Shown: positions 48,601 through 55,880 of the stretch, piece after piece
How positions within the stretch are numbered: position 1 is the stretch's first letter
Layout of the letters: each line of letters starts with the position of its first letter
Assembly: GCF_030272615.1 (NCBI RefSeq)
Contig: NC_081414.1
Location: 307,687,164 to 307,751,163 of the forward strand
Origin: Cryptomeria japonica
Taxonomy: Eukaryota; Streptophyta; Pinopsida; Cupressales; Cupressaceae
DNA length: 64,000 nt
Direction of reading: 5' to 3'
Notes under the pieces: model-generated
The model's input: only the letters and a program-made list of their open reading frames with translations
Database searches by the model: none
What the model was told of the DNA's origin: nothing
Made by a program: the position numbers and the translations under genes

Positions 48601-49491
48601 AAAAATGTTATGAGGGCTCTAACAGTTGTTTTATGTGATTCATAATAAGAATGCTTTTGTCGATCAAATTGGGATGTCAGATGTTAAGTTTATAATCCTG
48701 ATACCTGCAATCCATCTCTCAATATTGTATCATGTCCATATTTCTGAGCCAATTCATATAGAACCTGTACAACAGAAGACCAATGGATGTGTGACATAAG
48801 TCATTAAATATACTATATTGATCAACTATCTAAATATGCTTAGCATTCATCCCATACCTGGGACAAGCATATCAATTCATAAATATAAAATATGTACAAT
48901 GGTGATTGAACTTAAAAAGAACACACCTCACTAACAAAATAGGGTGCTCGCCACAGCCCAGACACACCTTGTCCATTTGAACCCGTGAAAAGAGTCTCAC
49001 AGAGAGCCTCTTCTGCCATTTCTGGATGCAAGAACCCAGCTTCAACCATCCTCCTTAATGTCCTTCCCTGGGGCTTCTTCCCCCTGTGACAATAGCATTT
49101 AGAAAAAATTTATATAGGGGATCATAATAGATAGTCAATGGAATATCACCACCACACAATAAGGAAAGGATGAGTATATGCTTATGACAAACCAGGAACA
49201 ACCCCAGGTTAGTGAACATTTGATATAAGATGATGCATGAAAAAGGGATGGCATATATAAATAATTAACAGAAGAATATAATCCTAGAGGAAACAACTTT
49301 AGTTAAGGCATGCACATATGTCTTGAAAAGTTGAAAAACCTGCTAGGGTCCCTGTATGGAGAAAGAAGCTCTGGTGCAGGAATGATGCCAGCTAACATGG
49401 CACATTCTCCCAATGTAAGAAGGGAAGGGTGCTTTCCAAAATAAAATGCTGAGGCTCTTTCTATTCCGTACAAACCATGACCCCAATATAT
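17624..49491 (-). CDS. Pbp: Class A penicillin-binding protein (peptidoglycan synthase), 15 exons, partial at both ends
   Basis: Exons (minus strand, 5' to 3'): 49491-49340, 49083-48927, 48764-48705, 40364-40174, 40058-39990, 39907-39830, 38964-38899, 38709-38607, 38523-38459, 38257-38173, 18610-18533, 18438-18361, 18140-18021, 17926-17858, 17749-17624. All phases agree and the joint product is about 499 residues without a stop. Residues 1-123 are the end of a GT51 glycosyltransferase domain, 124-257 a long charged linker, and 258-499 a transpeptidase. The catalytic motifs are SPGSTFK (Ser299, Lys302), SLN (352-354) and KTGTS (477-481). The enzyme polymerises and cross-links peptidoglycan; in plants the known site is the plastid envelope. 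The targeting peptide, membrane anchor and GT51 catalytic Glu lie upstream, outside what I could find. The intact frame across 15 exons argues for a working gene. Confidence 0.95.
19081..19688 (+). repeat. 5' LTR of copia element 2
   Basis: 608 bp, TGTTGAAG ... CTTAACA. It differs from the 3' LTR at few positions over most of its length, which suggests a more recent insertion than element 1. It contains a perfect 18-bp inverted repeat at 19219-19236/19251-19268. Confidence 0.95.
19689..19701 (+). promoter_or_regulatory. Primer-binding site of copia element 2
   Basis: tggtatcagagcc lies directly after the LTR, the initiator-Met tRNA type, as in element 1. Confidence 0.93.
21790..22120 (+). 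pseudogene. pol: RT/RNase H scraps in copia element 2
   Basis: About 21880-21930 reads [13 protein letters not shown], resembling the RT block KNDADPNIYF of element 1. About 21980-22110 reads [13 protein letters not shown], then FRIKFEYF, a stop, and [17 protein letters not shown]. This is the same order and stop position as element 1 (TNEQTTNILTKPLPRVKFSYF, stop, DKLGIVENDALVEEESQ). Everything between is missing. Confidence 0.8.
22340..22740 (+). repeat. Degenerate tandem repeats before the 3' LTR of copia element 2
   Basis: The phrase gatatcatgagacatgatatctatggacatgccataatggtg recurs in varied form about seven times between 22370 and 22720, many copies holding the small palindrome gatatcatg...catgatatc. 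It is followed by the purine tract aagagggag at 22780-22788. Confidence 0.85.
22789..23404 (+). repeat. 3' LTR of copia element 2
   Basis: 616 bp. The expected first two bases TG read AG, and the end is CTTAACA. The inverted repeat is conserved at 22927-22944/22959-22976. Confidence 0.95.
23410..24248. other. Intron sequence, nothing recognised
   Basis: AT-rich, short frames only, no repeat unit or protein motif noticed. Confidence 0.6.
24249..26423 (+). mobile_element. Solo LTR, 2165 bp, rich in ACCGGT motifs
   Basis: The duplication agacc is at 24249-24253 and 26419-26423. The unit starts TACTGGCATTG (a decayed TGTTGGCA) and ends TTCTACA, with ctgattcacccccctctcag near its end. This terminal pattern is common in plant LTRs and is shared with the 410-bp unit at 10703. 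Dozens of CCGGT/ACCGG sites are spread through it, many in the phrase gatgtcaaccggta. No coding sequence was recognised, and no primer site or second LTR was found, so a solo LTR is the best reading. Confidence 0.88.
26424..29273 (-). mobile_element. Minus-strand LTR-like block with promoter and long tandem array
   Basis: On the minus strand the block begins at 29273 with TGTCATTTTATGACACCC, a terminal stem-loop (TGTCAT...ATGACA). It runs through the array at 28085-29150 and then a TATA box tttttatataaagg (27785-27772) followed by gctgttaagcctcattgtaa. That layout matches the plus-strand block at 56875-59913. The end toward 26424 is not defined. A minus frame around 27115-27260 reads [20 protein letters not shown] and is not recognised. 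Confidence 0.5.
28085..29150. repeat. Tandem array, about 20 units of roughly 45-60 bp
   Basis: The core is ggaacttgggaacctggggg followed by ttccggagttccgggg and gaagactta. Units vary in length and in the linker (gaagactta, aagaagaactag, aaagaagaaggg). The CCGGAGTTCCGG palindrome and CCGG sites recur throughout. The array is open in several frames on both strands, which creates spurious ORFs. Confidence 0.92.
29274..29659. other. Short stretch with nothing recognised
   Basis: AT-rich sequence between the LTR-like block and the hAT relic; no motif seen. Confidence 0.5.
29660..30800 (-). pseudogene. hAT-type (DUF659) transposase relic
   Basis: The minus strand encodes, in order, [20 protein letters not shown] (30720-30660), [20 protein letters not shown] (about 30360-30300), a [16 protein letters not shown] block (about 30230), then [15 protein letters not shown] (about 29850) and a [17 protein letters not shown] block ending in YFNNPIF (about 29700). 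This matches the plant DUF659/hAT-like order: CxIMSDGWTD, CxAHCLDLxxED, MRxFTNxKEL, MGYLYEGMDRAKEAI, IIDxRWxxxLHxxLHAAxYxLNPxF. Stops and frame changes are common, so it is dead. Terminal inverted repeats were not identified. Confidence 0.85.
30801..31399. other. Flank of the hAT relic, nothing certain
   Basis: May contain the decayed N-terminal part of the transposase on the minus strand (about 31190-31255). No clear motif and no target duplication found. Confidence 0.4.
31400..31836 (-). repeat. LTR fragment homologous to 36600-37090
   Basis: Shares long stretches with the gypsy LTR at 36249-37502, e.g. gagatgctacaccacatgtg and caataaaatata.tggcccacc. Same orientation. Homology stops at about 31836, exactly where ORF-family copy 2 begins, so the LTR has been cut by another insertion or rearrangement. 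Confidence 0.75.
31838..33276 (+). pseudogene. Orphan ORF family, copy 2 (C-terminal half only)
   Basis: It starts inside the family at [11 protein letters not shown] (compare MRVPSPIIEE in copy 4). The whole stretch stays in one frame (frame 1) to the final TAG at 33274 but is interrupted by stops at 32104, 32233, 32329, 32380, 32779 and about 32869. Conserved blocks are [38 protein letters not shown], a [16 protein letters not shown] block, YDFSTW, and [14 protein letters not shown]. All have counterparts in copy 4. Much of it is predicted coiled coil. It sits within the 19.6 kb PBP intron, antisense to it. Function unknown. Confidence 0.75.
33277..34258 (+). repeat. LTR-like tail (U5-type module) after copy 2
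   Basis: Its last 300 bp share ttgagattaccggcaaatca, gggaaccttggagtcg, atcaagagagaatagg and ttctatgttgaacgtg with 45220-45443 and 59710-59913, ending ccaccaaca. An upstream phrase (gatagcaccgttcttgtgtag) also matches 59470-59490. It is the same module that precedes copy 4. Confidence 0.7.
34259..35160. other. Intron sequence, nothing recognised
   Basis: Pyrimidine- and A-rich; the short frame at 34812-35111 has no recognisable content. Confidence 0.5.
35161..36236 (-). pseudogene. gag: Ty3/gypsy gag relic
   Basis: The minus strand reads [39 protein letters not shown], a stop, [20 protein letters not shown] and [15 protein letters not shown]. This is the retrotransposon gag domain pattern (FxxLxQxGSVxxYxxxFxxL, FxxGLxxxI). 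It is truncated at about 35161 with no protease or pol following. A primer-like site and an LTR lie just upstream (right), so this is the 5' end of a minus-strand gypsy element. Confidence 0.85.
36237..36247 (-). promoter_or_regulatory. Primer-binding-like site of the gypsy element
   Basis: The minus strand reads tggtattagaa one base after the LTR end, a decayed form of the initiator-Met site tggtatcagag. Confidence 0.65.
36249..37502 (-). repeat. LTR of the minus-strand gypsy element
   Basis: Minus-strand start TGTAATGTCCCC (37502), end GGGACATTATGTTACA (36249); 1254 bp. It is followed by the primer-like site and gag. A partial second copy lies at 31400-31836. Confidence 0.8.
37503..38172. 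other. Pbp: PBP intron flank, nothing recognised
   Basis: Ordinary AT-rich intron sequence up to the donor at 38172. Confidence 0.6.
38173..40364 (-). CDS. Pbp: PBP exon cluster B: linker and first transpeptidase motif (7 exons)
   Basis: Exon 40364-40174 starts [17 protein letters not shown], the normal TLD start of the linker. It then runs into a Lys/Glu-rich helix ([20 protein letters not shown]). Three small exons (40058-39990, 39907-39830, 38964-38899) extend this helical region. Exon 38709-38607 returns to family consensus: [20 protein letters not shown], ending SSFNRATL. Exon 38523-38459 carries the nucleophile motif [18 protein letters not shown]. Exon 38257-38173 encodes [10 protein letters not shown]...NYDRKFRGR. 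About 130 residues separate TLD from LEGAVVA, well above what I recall for bacterial class A PBPs. Confidence 0.94.
41415..41650. repeat. Direct duplication of about 80 bp
   Basis: ctaacttctctccatactac (about 41452) and caaacttctctctatactac (about 41602) begin two copies that run through catca.aa.ataaa.ctccctaag. Spacing is about 150 bp. Confidence 0.75.
41640..41850 (-). pseudogene. pol: Ty3/gypsy integrase C-terminal scrap
   Basis: The minus strand reads [20 protein letters not shown], then PSLRVSLK, a stop, and later [16 protein letters not shown]. This matches the plant gypsy block TPFxLVYGxEAVxPxExExPSLR ... RLxxLxxLxExRxxA. Only about 65 codons survive. Confidence 0.82.
42790..43800 (+). 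repeat. Degenerate tandem repeats
   Basis: Phrases such as cctaccgagtttgatcc, gttcgatggtagcattgaaaa and ttaagcattgttcc recur in varying order at roughly 90-110 bp. The array is old. It lies upstream of a TATA box and U5-type module, the same layout as the other LTR-like blocks. Confidence 0.6.
44560..45443 (+). repeat. LTR-like promoter and U5-type module
   Basis: A TATA box ctataaaagg at 44603-44612 is followed by the shared series ttgcatggtttc, gatttcaatgg-like, gtctggttcatacc, gttagtctaagcc. The end series follows: tgagattactagcaaatcac, gaaaccttggggt, tcaagagagaataggatat, ttctgcattgacgg, ending catcaaca at 45443. The same order is found at 59091-59913. No ORF-family copy follows it directly. 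Confidence 0.7.
45885..45985 (+). repeat. C-rich tract with repeated CGTCCCC
   Basis: In about 100 bp there are at least nine runs of four or more C, including gtccccccgtccccaaaacc and gtccccgcgtcccccc. The base composition is sharply unlike its AT-rich surroundings. The minus strand is G-run rich. Confidence 0.9.
46111..46520 (+). pseudogene. LINE-type RNase H domain relic
   Basis: One frame from 46111 gives [14 protein letters not shown], stop, [12 protein letters not shown], stop, [16 protein letters not shown], stop, and [17 protein letters not shown]. It then gives [15 protein letters not shown] and a closing VVDYLSNQ. This is the plant LINE (RVT_3) pattern: KLNxDGASRGNPGPAGxGxVIRD ... 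TNNxAExxAxxxGLxL ... VxxDSxxxxxxL ... ADxLAN. All three internal stops are TGA. The active-site Asp of KLNxDG reads Thr. Confidence 0.83.
46521..47774 (+). mobile_element. Probable 3' flank of the LINE with A-rich end
   Basis: An aataaaac at 47743-47750 is followed by an A8 run at 47766-47773. The 77-codon frame at 47055-47288 is not recognised. Assigning the whole stretch to the LINE is inference. Confidence 0.4.
48705..49491 (-). CDS. Pbp: PBP exon cluster A: end of the GT51 domain (3 exons)
   Basis: Exon 49491-49340 encodes [20 protein letters not shown] and then [19 protein letters not shown]. This is the conserved GT51 region in which bacterial enzymes read YxGxGxYGVxxAAxxYFGK and AxLAGLxxAP. 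Exon 49083-48927 encodes the helical segment [20 protein letters not shown] and ends at RAPYFV, the usual APYFV before the linker. Exon 48764-48705 (60 bp) encodes [10 protein letters not shown]...DGLQ and is followed by an 8.3 kb intron. Donors read gtgtgt, gtttt and gtatca; acceptors are CAG or TAG. Confidence 0.94.
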
Positions 49492-50639
49492 CTACAAAAT
49501 ATATATCAGTAACAATTCCATAACATTAGATACCCTTCAAATTTAAACCCGAAGTTTAAAAACATTTTATCGAGTTTAGCCTACAATTAATTAGGCAAGA
49601 AAACTGATGCTTGAAAATCCCATAGCATATATAATCTTCAAGAATAGTAAAAGAAGCTTAAGCATATACAGAAGCAAAATGTTAACCAATCTTATCTCAT
49701 TCCAAACTAAAACTCCATAGCATATATAATCTTCAAGAATAGTAAAAAAGCTTAAGCAAATACAAAAGGAAAATGTTAACCAATCCTATCTCATTCGAAA
49801 CTTGGGCAATTTATCTTGAACTAGATAATGGACTCAAACCATGTCTAGAAAAAGTATGAAGGAAACTATCACTTAGAACTCTTTCAAAGTGAATTTGTCT
49901 TACTACATTTAGGGTTGAGCCACCTCCAAAGTTTTACCTGAGCCTGAACTTCAACCCAGATAAGTGTACCAATTGGAGTAGCCTATTAGGTAAGTGTAAA
50001 AGTGAGACCTTTGTTAAGGGATTCTATGCATGTGAACATTCACATATCCAAAAGCACAAAGCTGTTCATCTCCATGCACAACCTTTTCCTTGTGCACATT
50101 TATGTTTTTTTATTTGTCAATGAATAGACCACATACTTGTCAAGTTTAAAGACCTTGAACACATAATTAATAAAATAGTATTAAAGAGGTATTGAGTTCA
50201 AAAAGAACAATGTATTTAGTAATTAAAAATCACACTAGTTTTGAATTAATATGAATTACGAACATTGATATGAGAATGATTTGAATTTTGAACAACCTAT
50301 GCACTCATATTTTAGGTCATATCTTATGTTGTAATTATTCATGAATCTCTTCTTCCGACAATGTGGCTTAGGCTACTTAACATAGCATTGTTTTGTGTTT
50401 TTGAGAATAAGAGGAGATATTAAGCATGATATCATTTGATTGATCAAAAAATACATAAACCATAGCCTCAAAAGGAAAAAGAAAACGGACCAACAAAGTT
50501 GCTTAGTCATCATACCATTTTTCATTTCATAATGTTAGAGCTCCCCAAGACCTTGCCTAGACTGACAAGTCTAGGTCTAAGGCAACCCTGATATGGACCC
50601 TTAACTAGTGAACCCATCAAATTCAACACTTGGACTTGT
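49492..50639. other. Pbp: PBP intron, no further exon seen
   Basis: I looked on the minus strand for the upstream GT51 motif (ED..F..H.G) and found none. A near-duplicate of about 50 bp (catagcatatataatcttca) occurs at 49621 and 49717. Confidence 0.55.
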
Positions 50640-52830
50640 TGTGACCTTTTGACACATCACCCCATTGAGAATGGGGACCCTCCTTGTTTCCTGCTTTCTG
50701 GGGTTTTTGTTAGAGCCTTGTGACCTTCGGCACCAATTTTGTAGTTTTGAATGGTCTGAGTTTTGGAAGTCAAAGTCAGTTTGTGCAAGCCATGGTCAAA
50801 ACAAAGTCTAGACACCGTCAATGTGCCTAGAAAGTCCGAAGGACGAAGATTGCAATTGATTTGGGTCAATTTGGACAACTTTCTATTTTTGGAAAGTTTT
50901 TCTTTTTGCTTTTTCCTATTTTTTTAGGAAGTTTCGTTTTTGGCACTTTAAGCACAATCCCCGAAAGGACTTGTTGTGACCTAATCACACATCACCCCAT
51001 CCCAGATAGGGACCCCCCTAGCTTTTAGGCCCTTTCGGTTGTTTGGTCTTGGTTTTTTTTGTGTTTTGGTAGCGGTCTCGTCAATCTCTCCGCTTTGCAA
51101 ATGTTCGAGGGTCAGTTAGAGTTGATCTACTTCTCTGTCGAGCGAGTTCTATGAAGTCTAGAGCATGTTTTGTCCCTTTTTAGGGTTTCTGCCTTCTGTC
51201 CTAGATTTTAGGGGTTTCTGTTAGGGTTTAGGGGTTTCTGTTAGGGTTTTGGGAAAATTGAACATACAATTGGAATCGGGACCCTTCAAGGAACCTCCCA
51301 GTAAAATTTGAGCCCAAACGGAGCGACTTTCTATTTTTAGAAAATCCCTATTTTTTAGGGATTTTTTTGGGTCTCGGAATGTCGTCATTTTGCCAAAAAG
51401 CAAACTTACTATTTTTAGTAATTTCTATTTTTAGTAAGTTTCTATTTATACTAAGTCATTCCTACACCCTGTCTAGGGGTCTAACGCTGACACTTTGAAG
51501 GTTTCTATTTTTGGAAAGTCAGTACTGGCAGGGTCAGTCAGACAAGGCGACAAGGATCAGACGTTCGTAGACATTTCTAATTCCGAAAAGTCAGACAGCA
51601 GGCAGAGAAAGCCAGAAATTGATCAAGTGCTGGAAGCCTATGCCTAAAATGGAAAGCTTAGAAATTCACCAAGGTTCAGGAAGTCATTCCAAAATTGCAA
51701 AGCAGAGAAATTTCATGAATCCTTGGCCCATGGGAAAATCCGCCCAAATGTGGACTTGGGCGCCAAAATGGAGGAAGCAGGGATGGATGGACAAATTTCA
51801 TGAATCCTCAGCCCAGGTGAAAATCCACCCAGCTGTGGACTTGGGCGCAAAAATGGAGAAGGCAAGGATAAGTGGAAAAATTTCATGAATCCTTGGCCCA
51901 TGAGAAAATCCGCCCAAATGTGGACTTGGGCGCCAAAATGGAGAAGGCAAGGATAAGTGGAAAAAATTTCATGAATCCTTGGCCCATGAGAAAATCCGTC
52001 CAAATGTGGACTTGGGCGCCAAAGTGGAGGAGGCAAGGATAAGCAGAAAAATTTCATGAATCCTTGGCCCATGGGAAAATCCGCCCAAATGTGGACTTGG
52101 GCGCCAAAATGGAGGAGGCAAGGATGGATGGACAAATCGGCCAAGTGTGATTTGTGCCCAGACATGAGGGAAGGCGCCAAAGTGGCATGCCCAAGGAGAG
52201 AAGAACAATTCCATGAATCCTTCCCCCAGTGAAAATTCCACCCAAGGGAGTGATTGGGCACCAAAATGGGCATTCCATGGAAGGTGTAAAAAGTGAAAAT
52301 TCCAAGGGACAGTGAATTCAACGCCCAGGCTAAAAATTTGGAATTTTGCCTAAGGCATGGAAGCCAAGGGGTCAAGGAGGAATCAAAAAGCAAAATCCCC
52401 TCGAGCAAATTTTTGAATTTGCTATTTTTGGACACCGAATCTCGATGGAGTGTGGAAAATTTTATAGATTCGGAATCGGGGTGAAATTCTCCATCCAATG
52501 AACCTGACTCCTAAATTTTAGGAGGATCCCTAAAAAATAGGGATGTTGAAAAGAGACATGGAAGTTCCTTCAAAAGCAGGAGACGACAAGTTAGAATGGA
52601 ATCAAGCAAATCCTGAGAGATTCCTTCGAATTCCCTCCAAAATTGGAAAGAATGAGAATCAACGAGTTGGCGAAGAGAATCTTCCAAGTATGAAGCATGA
52701 CTTGGAGCATTTAAGGAAAGTTCTAAATTCAAACTCATTCGCATGGGAAGTTGCCTCTGCATGGCGTAGTAATTGAGGAAAGTATGATGCATCATGAATG
52801 CAATTGCTAATTTAATGCCTCTTAAGAATT
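50640..52830 (+). mobile_element. LTR-like block upstream of ORF-family copy 3
   Basis: Two starts lie in tandem: TGTGACCTTTTGACACATCA at 50640 and TGTGACCTAATCACACATCA at 50975, each preceded by ggacttgt. From 50975 the sequence matches the block at 56875 over its first several hundred bases (taggccct, gtctcgtcaatctctc, gcatgttttgtc, ttctgtcctaga). It then holds a homologous five-unit array, followed by the shared aatagggatgttgaaaag. Unlike 56875-59913 it has no U5-type end; a TATA box is followed within about 110 bp by the ORF. Confidence 0.7.
51726..52151 (+). repeat. 85-bp tandem array, five units
   Basis: Units start at 51726, 51811, 51896, 51982 and 52067 (spacing 85-86 bp). Core: gcccatgggaaaatccgccc, aaatgtggacttgggcgcca, then aaatggag and tttcatgaatcctt. 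Related to the 84-bp array at 57549. Confidence 0.93.
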
Positions 52831-52947
52831 CTATATAAGTTTGGAAAGGCATTTCATTTCTCACGTGCAAGATTCAGGAAAGAAGTGGAGAAGTGAAGAA
52901 TAATCATACTTAGTCTCTATTTTTATCATTTCCAAGGTGCTTCCAGG
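52831..52947 (+). promoter_or_regulatory. TATA box and leader of ORF-family copy 3
   Basis: ctatataagt at 52831-52840, then about 107 bp to the ATG at 52948. The leader contains a pyrimidine stretch (ctctatttttatcatttcc) before the ATG. Confidence 0.5.
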
Positions 52948-55880
52948 ATGGCGGAATCAAGCAAGGCAGCTACTGTCTCCAGGCAAGCATTGATCAAGGC
53001 GAAAATGAAAAATTTTCTCCCTCATTCTCGATTGAATTCAAGATGGGATGAAATCAGCGATACTAATCTAGGCACATTCAACCTGGCTGCATTCAAGATC
53101 CGAATGCACAATCCATCCCCGACAGCTGTCAGAATTGTGAAAAGTGGAATTGTTGCGGCAGCTGGTTTTCCTCCTGCTATTCAATGCCCAGACCTAGTCT
53201 TACAATGTGCAACACATTACAATCTGGAGCGAAAAACAATCTCAACGCCAGATGGCAAGCTGCTGGCAACATTGACTCACATTATTCCATGACGTACAGG
53301 ACCAGCAGTGGAGCTCAAGCAGTATATGAAGCAGGTCCTGCCAGGTGTGCTGCTTTGATTAATAAACAGTGGTTGCTGAAGCCTACAGTGCACGTTTCCA
53401 AGATGCCCAAAACTCTCACCATCTTCGAGTTCAAGCAGGAGTATGGTGTTAAGGTAGGTAAGGTTGGGTAGGTAAGATGAGTATTGGTGGTTGTGCTTCC
53501 TTCCCTGCTTGTTTCCATCCCTCGTTCTTCGTTTCCTTTGTTCCCTGCTTCCCTCCCCTTCAAGCCCCAAATTAGTGCCGGGAATGAATGGTGAGATTTT
53601 GCAATGACTAGAAAATTGAATCTGCAACACACGTTTTTCAAAAATGACTAGAAAATTGAACCTGCAAGTCACACGTCTTTCAAATATTGCCAATTATTGA
53701 CCAGAAAGGGTTATCAACAGCTATTGTTCCAACTCCAGTTGCAGTCTCAGTTTAATCTCCATCCCTAGCTCCAGCAGCTACTCTACTGCAGTTGAAGGTT
53801 AAAGTCTATATGCTATATAAGATCCATTTTGAGATCGATCTACGTGTATTGTAGACCTGATAAAAATGCTATGCAGAGTAATGGGATGCCCACATTCTAT
53901 GAACTTTGAGGCCTGGATGTTCTTCTACATAGGCGAGATCATGAATTCAAATACGCTGATCGACTGGGCCAGATTGATCAGTCACTACTTGCATGAGCAG
54001 TTGAAGAACCAAAAAGAGAAAAGATCCCAGTCCTTTTTTATGAGCTCCTACCTGTTCTATATGCTTGCGCGAAGAGGAGGATTCGATGGGCTGCCGAAAA
54101 GAGGAATCATGGGTTGCGGACCAGCTCAGTTAAAAGTACATGAATGTTATCCCCAGTTGCATCTCCACAATGTTAATATAAAACATTGTTGGTGAATGAC
54201 ACCTTCACCATGTACTTGACGCGGCTTATGCAGAAGAAGTTACACGTAAGGATGTCACCGCAAGCAAGTGCCTTGGTCCAGAGGTATGGAGTCGCGTTCT
54301 TACAATTCCCTAAATTCACCTACATCAGGACGCAAGGATTCGCCTTCCAGTCATACAAGTTGCCCAGATATCCATCAGACTTGTATTGCTAGAGCTCATG
54401 AGGCAATTAAAGGCCTATGATCAGCTACAAAAGAAGAAGAAGAAGCAATCAATTGAATATCCTATTGTTCTGGGTGACTTCATGGAAATATGCCCAGGCT
54501 TGGAAGCCGCTGAAAGTGCAGCAGTGGAATTGGCATTCTATCACCTGCCATTTTATACATCCAGGGCCCAATATGATCCTTACAACCAAATTAAGAAGGT
54601 TGCTGGCATCAAATTCATACACAAGTTTCACTTGGAGGATTACTAGGCAAGTGTCAAGGATGACCTTGAGGTCCGGAGAAGAATGCATTCCAGATTGCCC
54701 CTCGACATCATCAGGATAAGTGAAATGTATCAGGTGCCAGATCAAGTGAAGGAAGATGCAGATTTGATACAACCTAAATTCAAAAAAGTAAAGGATCAAC
54801 CTATTCAGTCGTTGGATTGGTCAAAGCCCGAGATGGATGATTTGAATATCTTGGCTAGACTAGTGCTGAAATTCACTAAGCACTGGATTGACAGGCAGAT
54901 AAGAAAGTTGGTGGAAGAAAATGTCCATCTAACATAGCAGCTAATGGGAAGTCTGGATTCCCACAGTGAGGCAACTGAAAGCTCTTCACAGGTTCAGGCA
55001 GGAAGGGAAGCCCGGATGGACAAAGGGAACAATGCCCCAAAGAGGCCAAGGACAACAAAGAAGAAAGATATCCAGCACGAAATCCCACAAGAGGTTCAAC
55101 AGGAAGCCCAAGAAGCCCAACACGATTGAGCGGGACAACCAACACAATTTAGTCAAGAGAAAATTTGCGTACCTTATGCCAAGGAAAGGAACACCCGCCG
55201 AAGTGGAGGTTGACAAAGCAATGGAAGATGTTCAAACAAATGAAAACAATGTTTCCACAGTCAAGCAAGAAGAGATGCTCCTTGATGAAGAAGTTCGTTC
55301 GTGCATACTCCAAATGGAAGAAATGATAAGCAGCTCGAGGCGGGAAGGAATATGTGATAGTCAGTGGGCCGCTGAGATGGAAGTAGAGTATGAAATGCAG
55401 GTTGGGTTGGTGCTTGAACCTCTACTCAAGATCCAAGAAGAATTGTTAATAGAAATTGAGATACGTGAAATGCCGATTGAGGAACAAGTTGCCATGATGG
55501 AAGTGAAGAATGAAGAGCAATTCGGGTTGGGGCTCAACTCGTTATCAAATATTCAAAAGGAGTTAGCTGGAGAAATGTCCTCTATTTCCAAGTTCCCATT
55601 CAAATCCAGCTCACACCACAGTTTGCTCGCCATTGAATGTGATTCCAATCTGCATATTTCAGATGCAAGTGGGATGATACACCACCAGCTTCGACCTCCT
55701 GATGAAGAAGTGGATGATATGCGAGAATTCTTGCCCACGCATGAAAACCACCAGGTTGTCTCTTTCCTTGCTCTTGAATTTGAAAGCTATGAATTTAATT
55801 ATGGAAATTTAGGAAGAAGAACTTGTTTATGGATTGATCATGGTCCCGATGAGTTGCCACAGTTGTTAATTTTTCCTTAA
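52948..55880 (+). pseudogene. Orphan ORF family, copy 3 (with an intron-like interruption)
   Basis: Starts MAESSKAATVSRQALIKAKM. The N-terminal domain AFKIRMHNPSPTAVRIVKSG, then ALQCATHYN-like LQCATHYNLERKTI and DGKLLATL, matches copies 1 and 4. After a frame change near 53280 come VSKMPKTLTIFEFKQEY, the 397-bp interruption, MLCRVMG and FEAWMFFYIGEIM (compare FKPWMYYFIHEV). Next are VHECYPQL, VNDTFTMYLTRLMQ, FPKFTYIRTQGF and YKLPRYP, each with a counterpart in copy 4. Further frame changes fall near 54186 and 54376. The C-terminal part 54966-55880 is acidic and contains a duplicated segment (QVGLVLEPLLKIQEEL ... QFGLGLNSLSNIQKEL). No retroviral enzyme motif. Function unknown. Confidence 0.75.
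53458..53854 (+). other. Phase-consistent GT-AG interruption in copy 3
   Basis: The donor is GTAG|gtaagg and the acceptor attgtag|AC. Removing it joins ...YGVKV to DLIKMLCRVMG in frame, aligned with ...DYEELIVLLNRVMG of copy 4, which has no interruption there. 397 bp. Confidence 0.7.

Larger units (their letters stand above)
40365..48704 (-). other. Pbp: 8.3 kb PBP intron
   Basis: Lies between DGLQ (48705) and VYTTLD (40364); donor CAG|gtatca, acceptor gcacag|GTT. It contains a gypsy integrase scrap, an LTR-like block, a C-rich tract and a LINE relic, listed separately. The stretches 40365-41410, 41850-42790, 45444-45880 and 47775-48704 show nothing I can name. Confidence 0.9.

Noticed and set aside
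17624-49491. Bacterial contamination or recent bacterial transfer as the source of the PBP
   Set aside because: Fourteen phase-consistent introns resolved, spliceosomal consensus sites and plant retroelements inside the introns show a long-resident nuclear gene.
51713-52498. A 261-codon minus-strand open frame
   Set aside because: It lies over the 85-bp array; the repeated HFGAQVHIWADF-like phrase is the array read in one frame. No independent protein signal.
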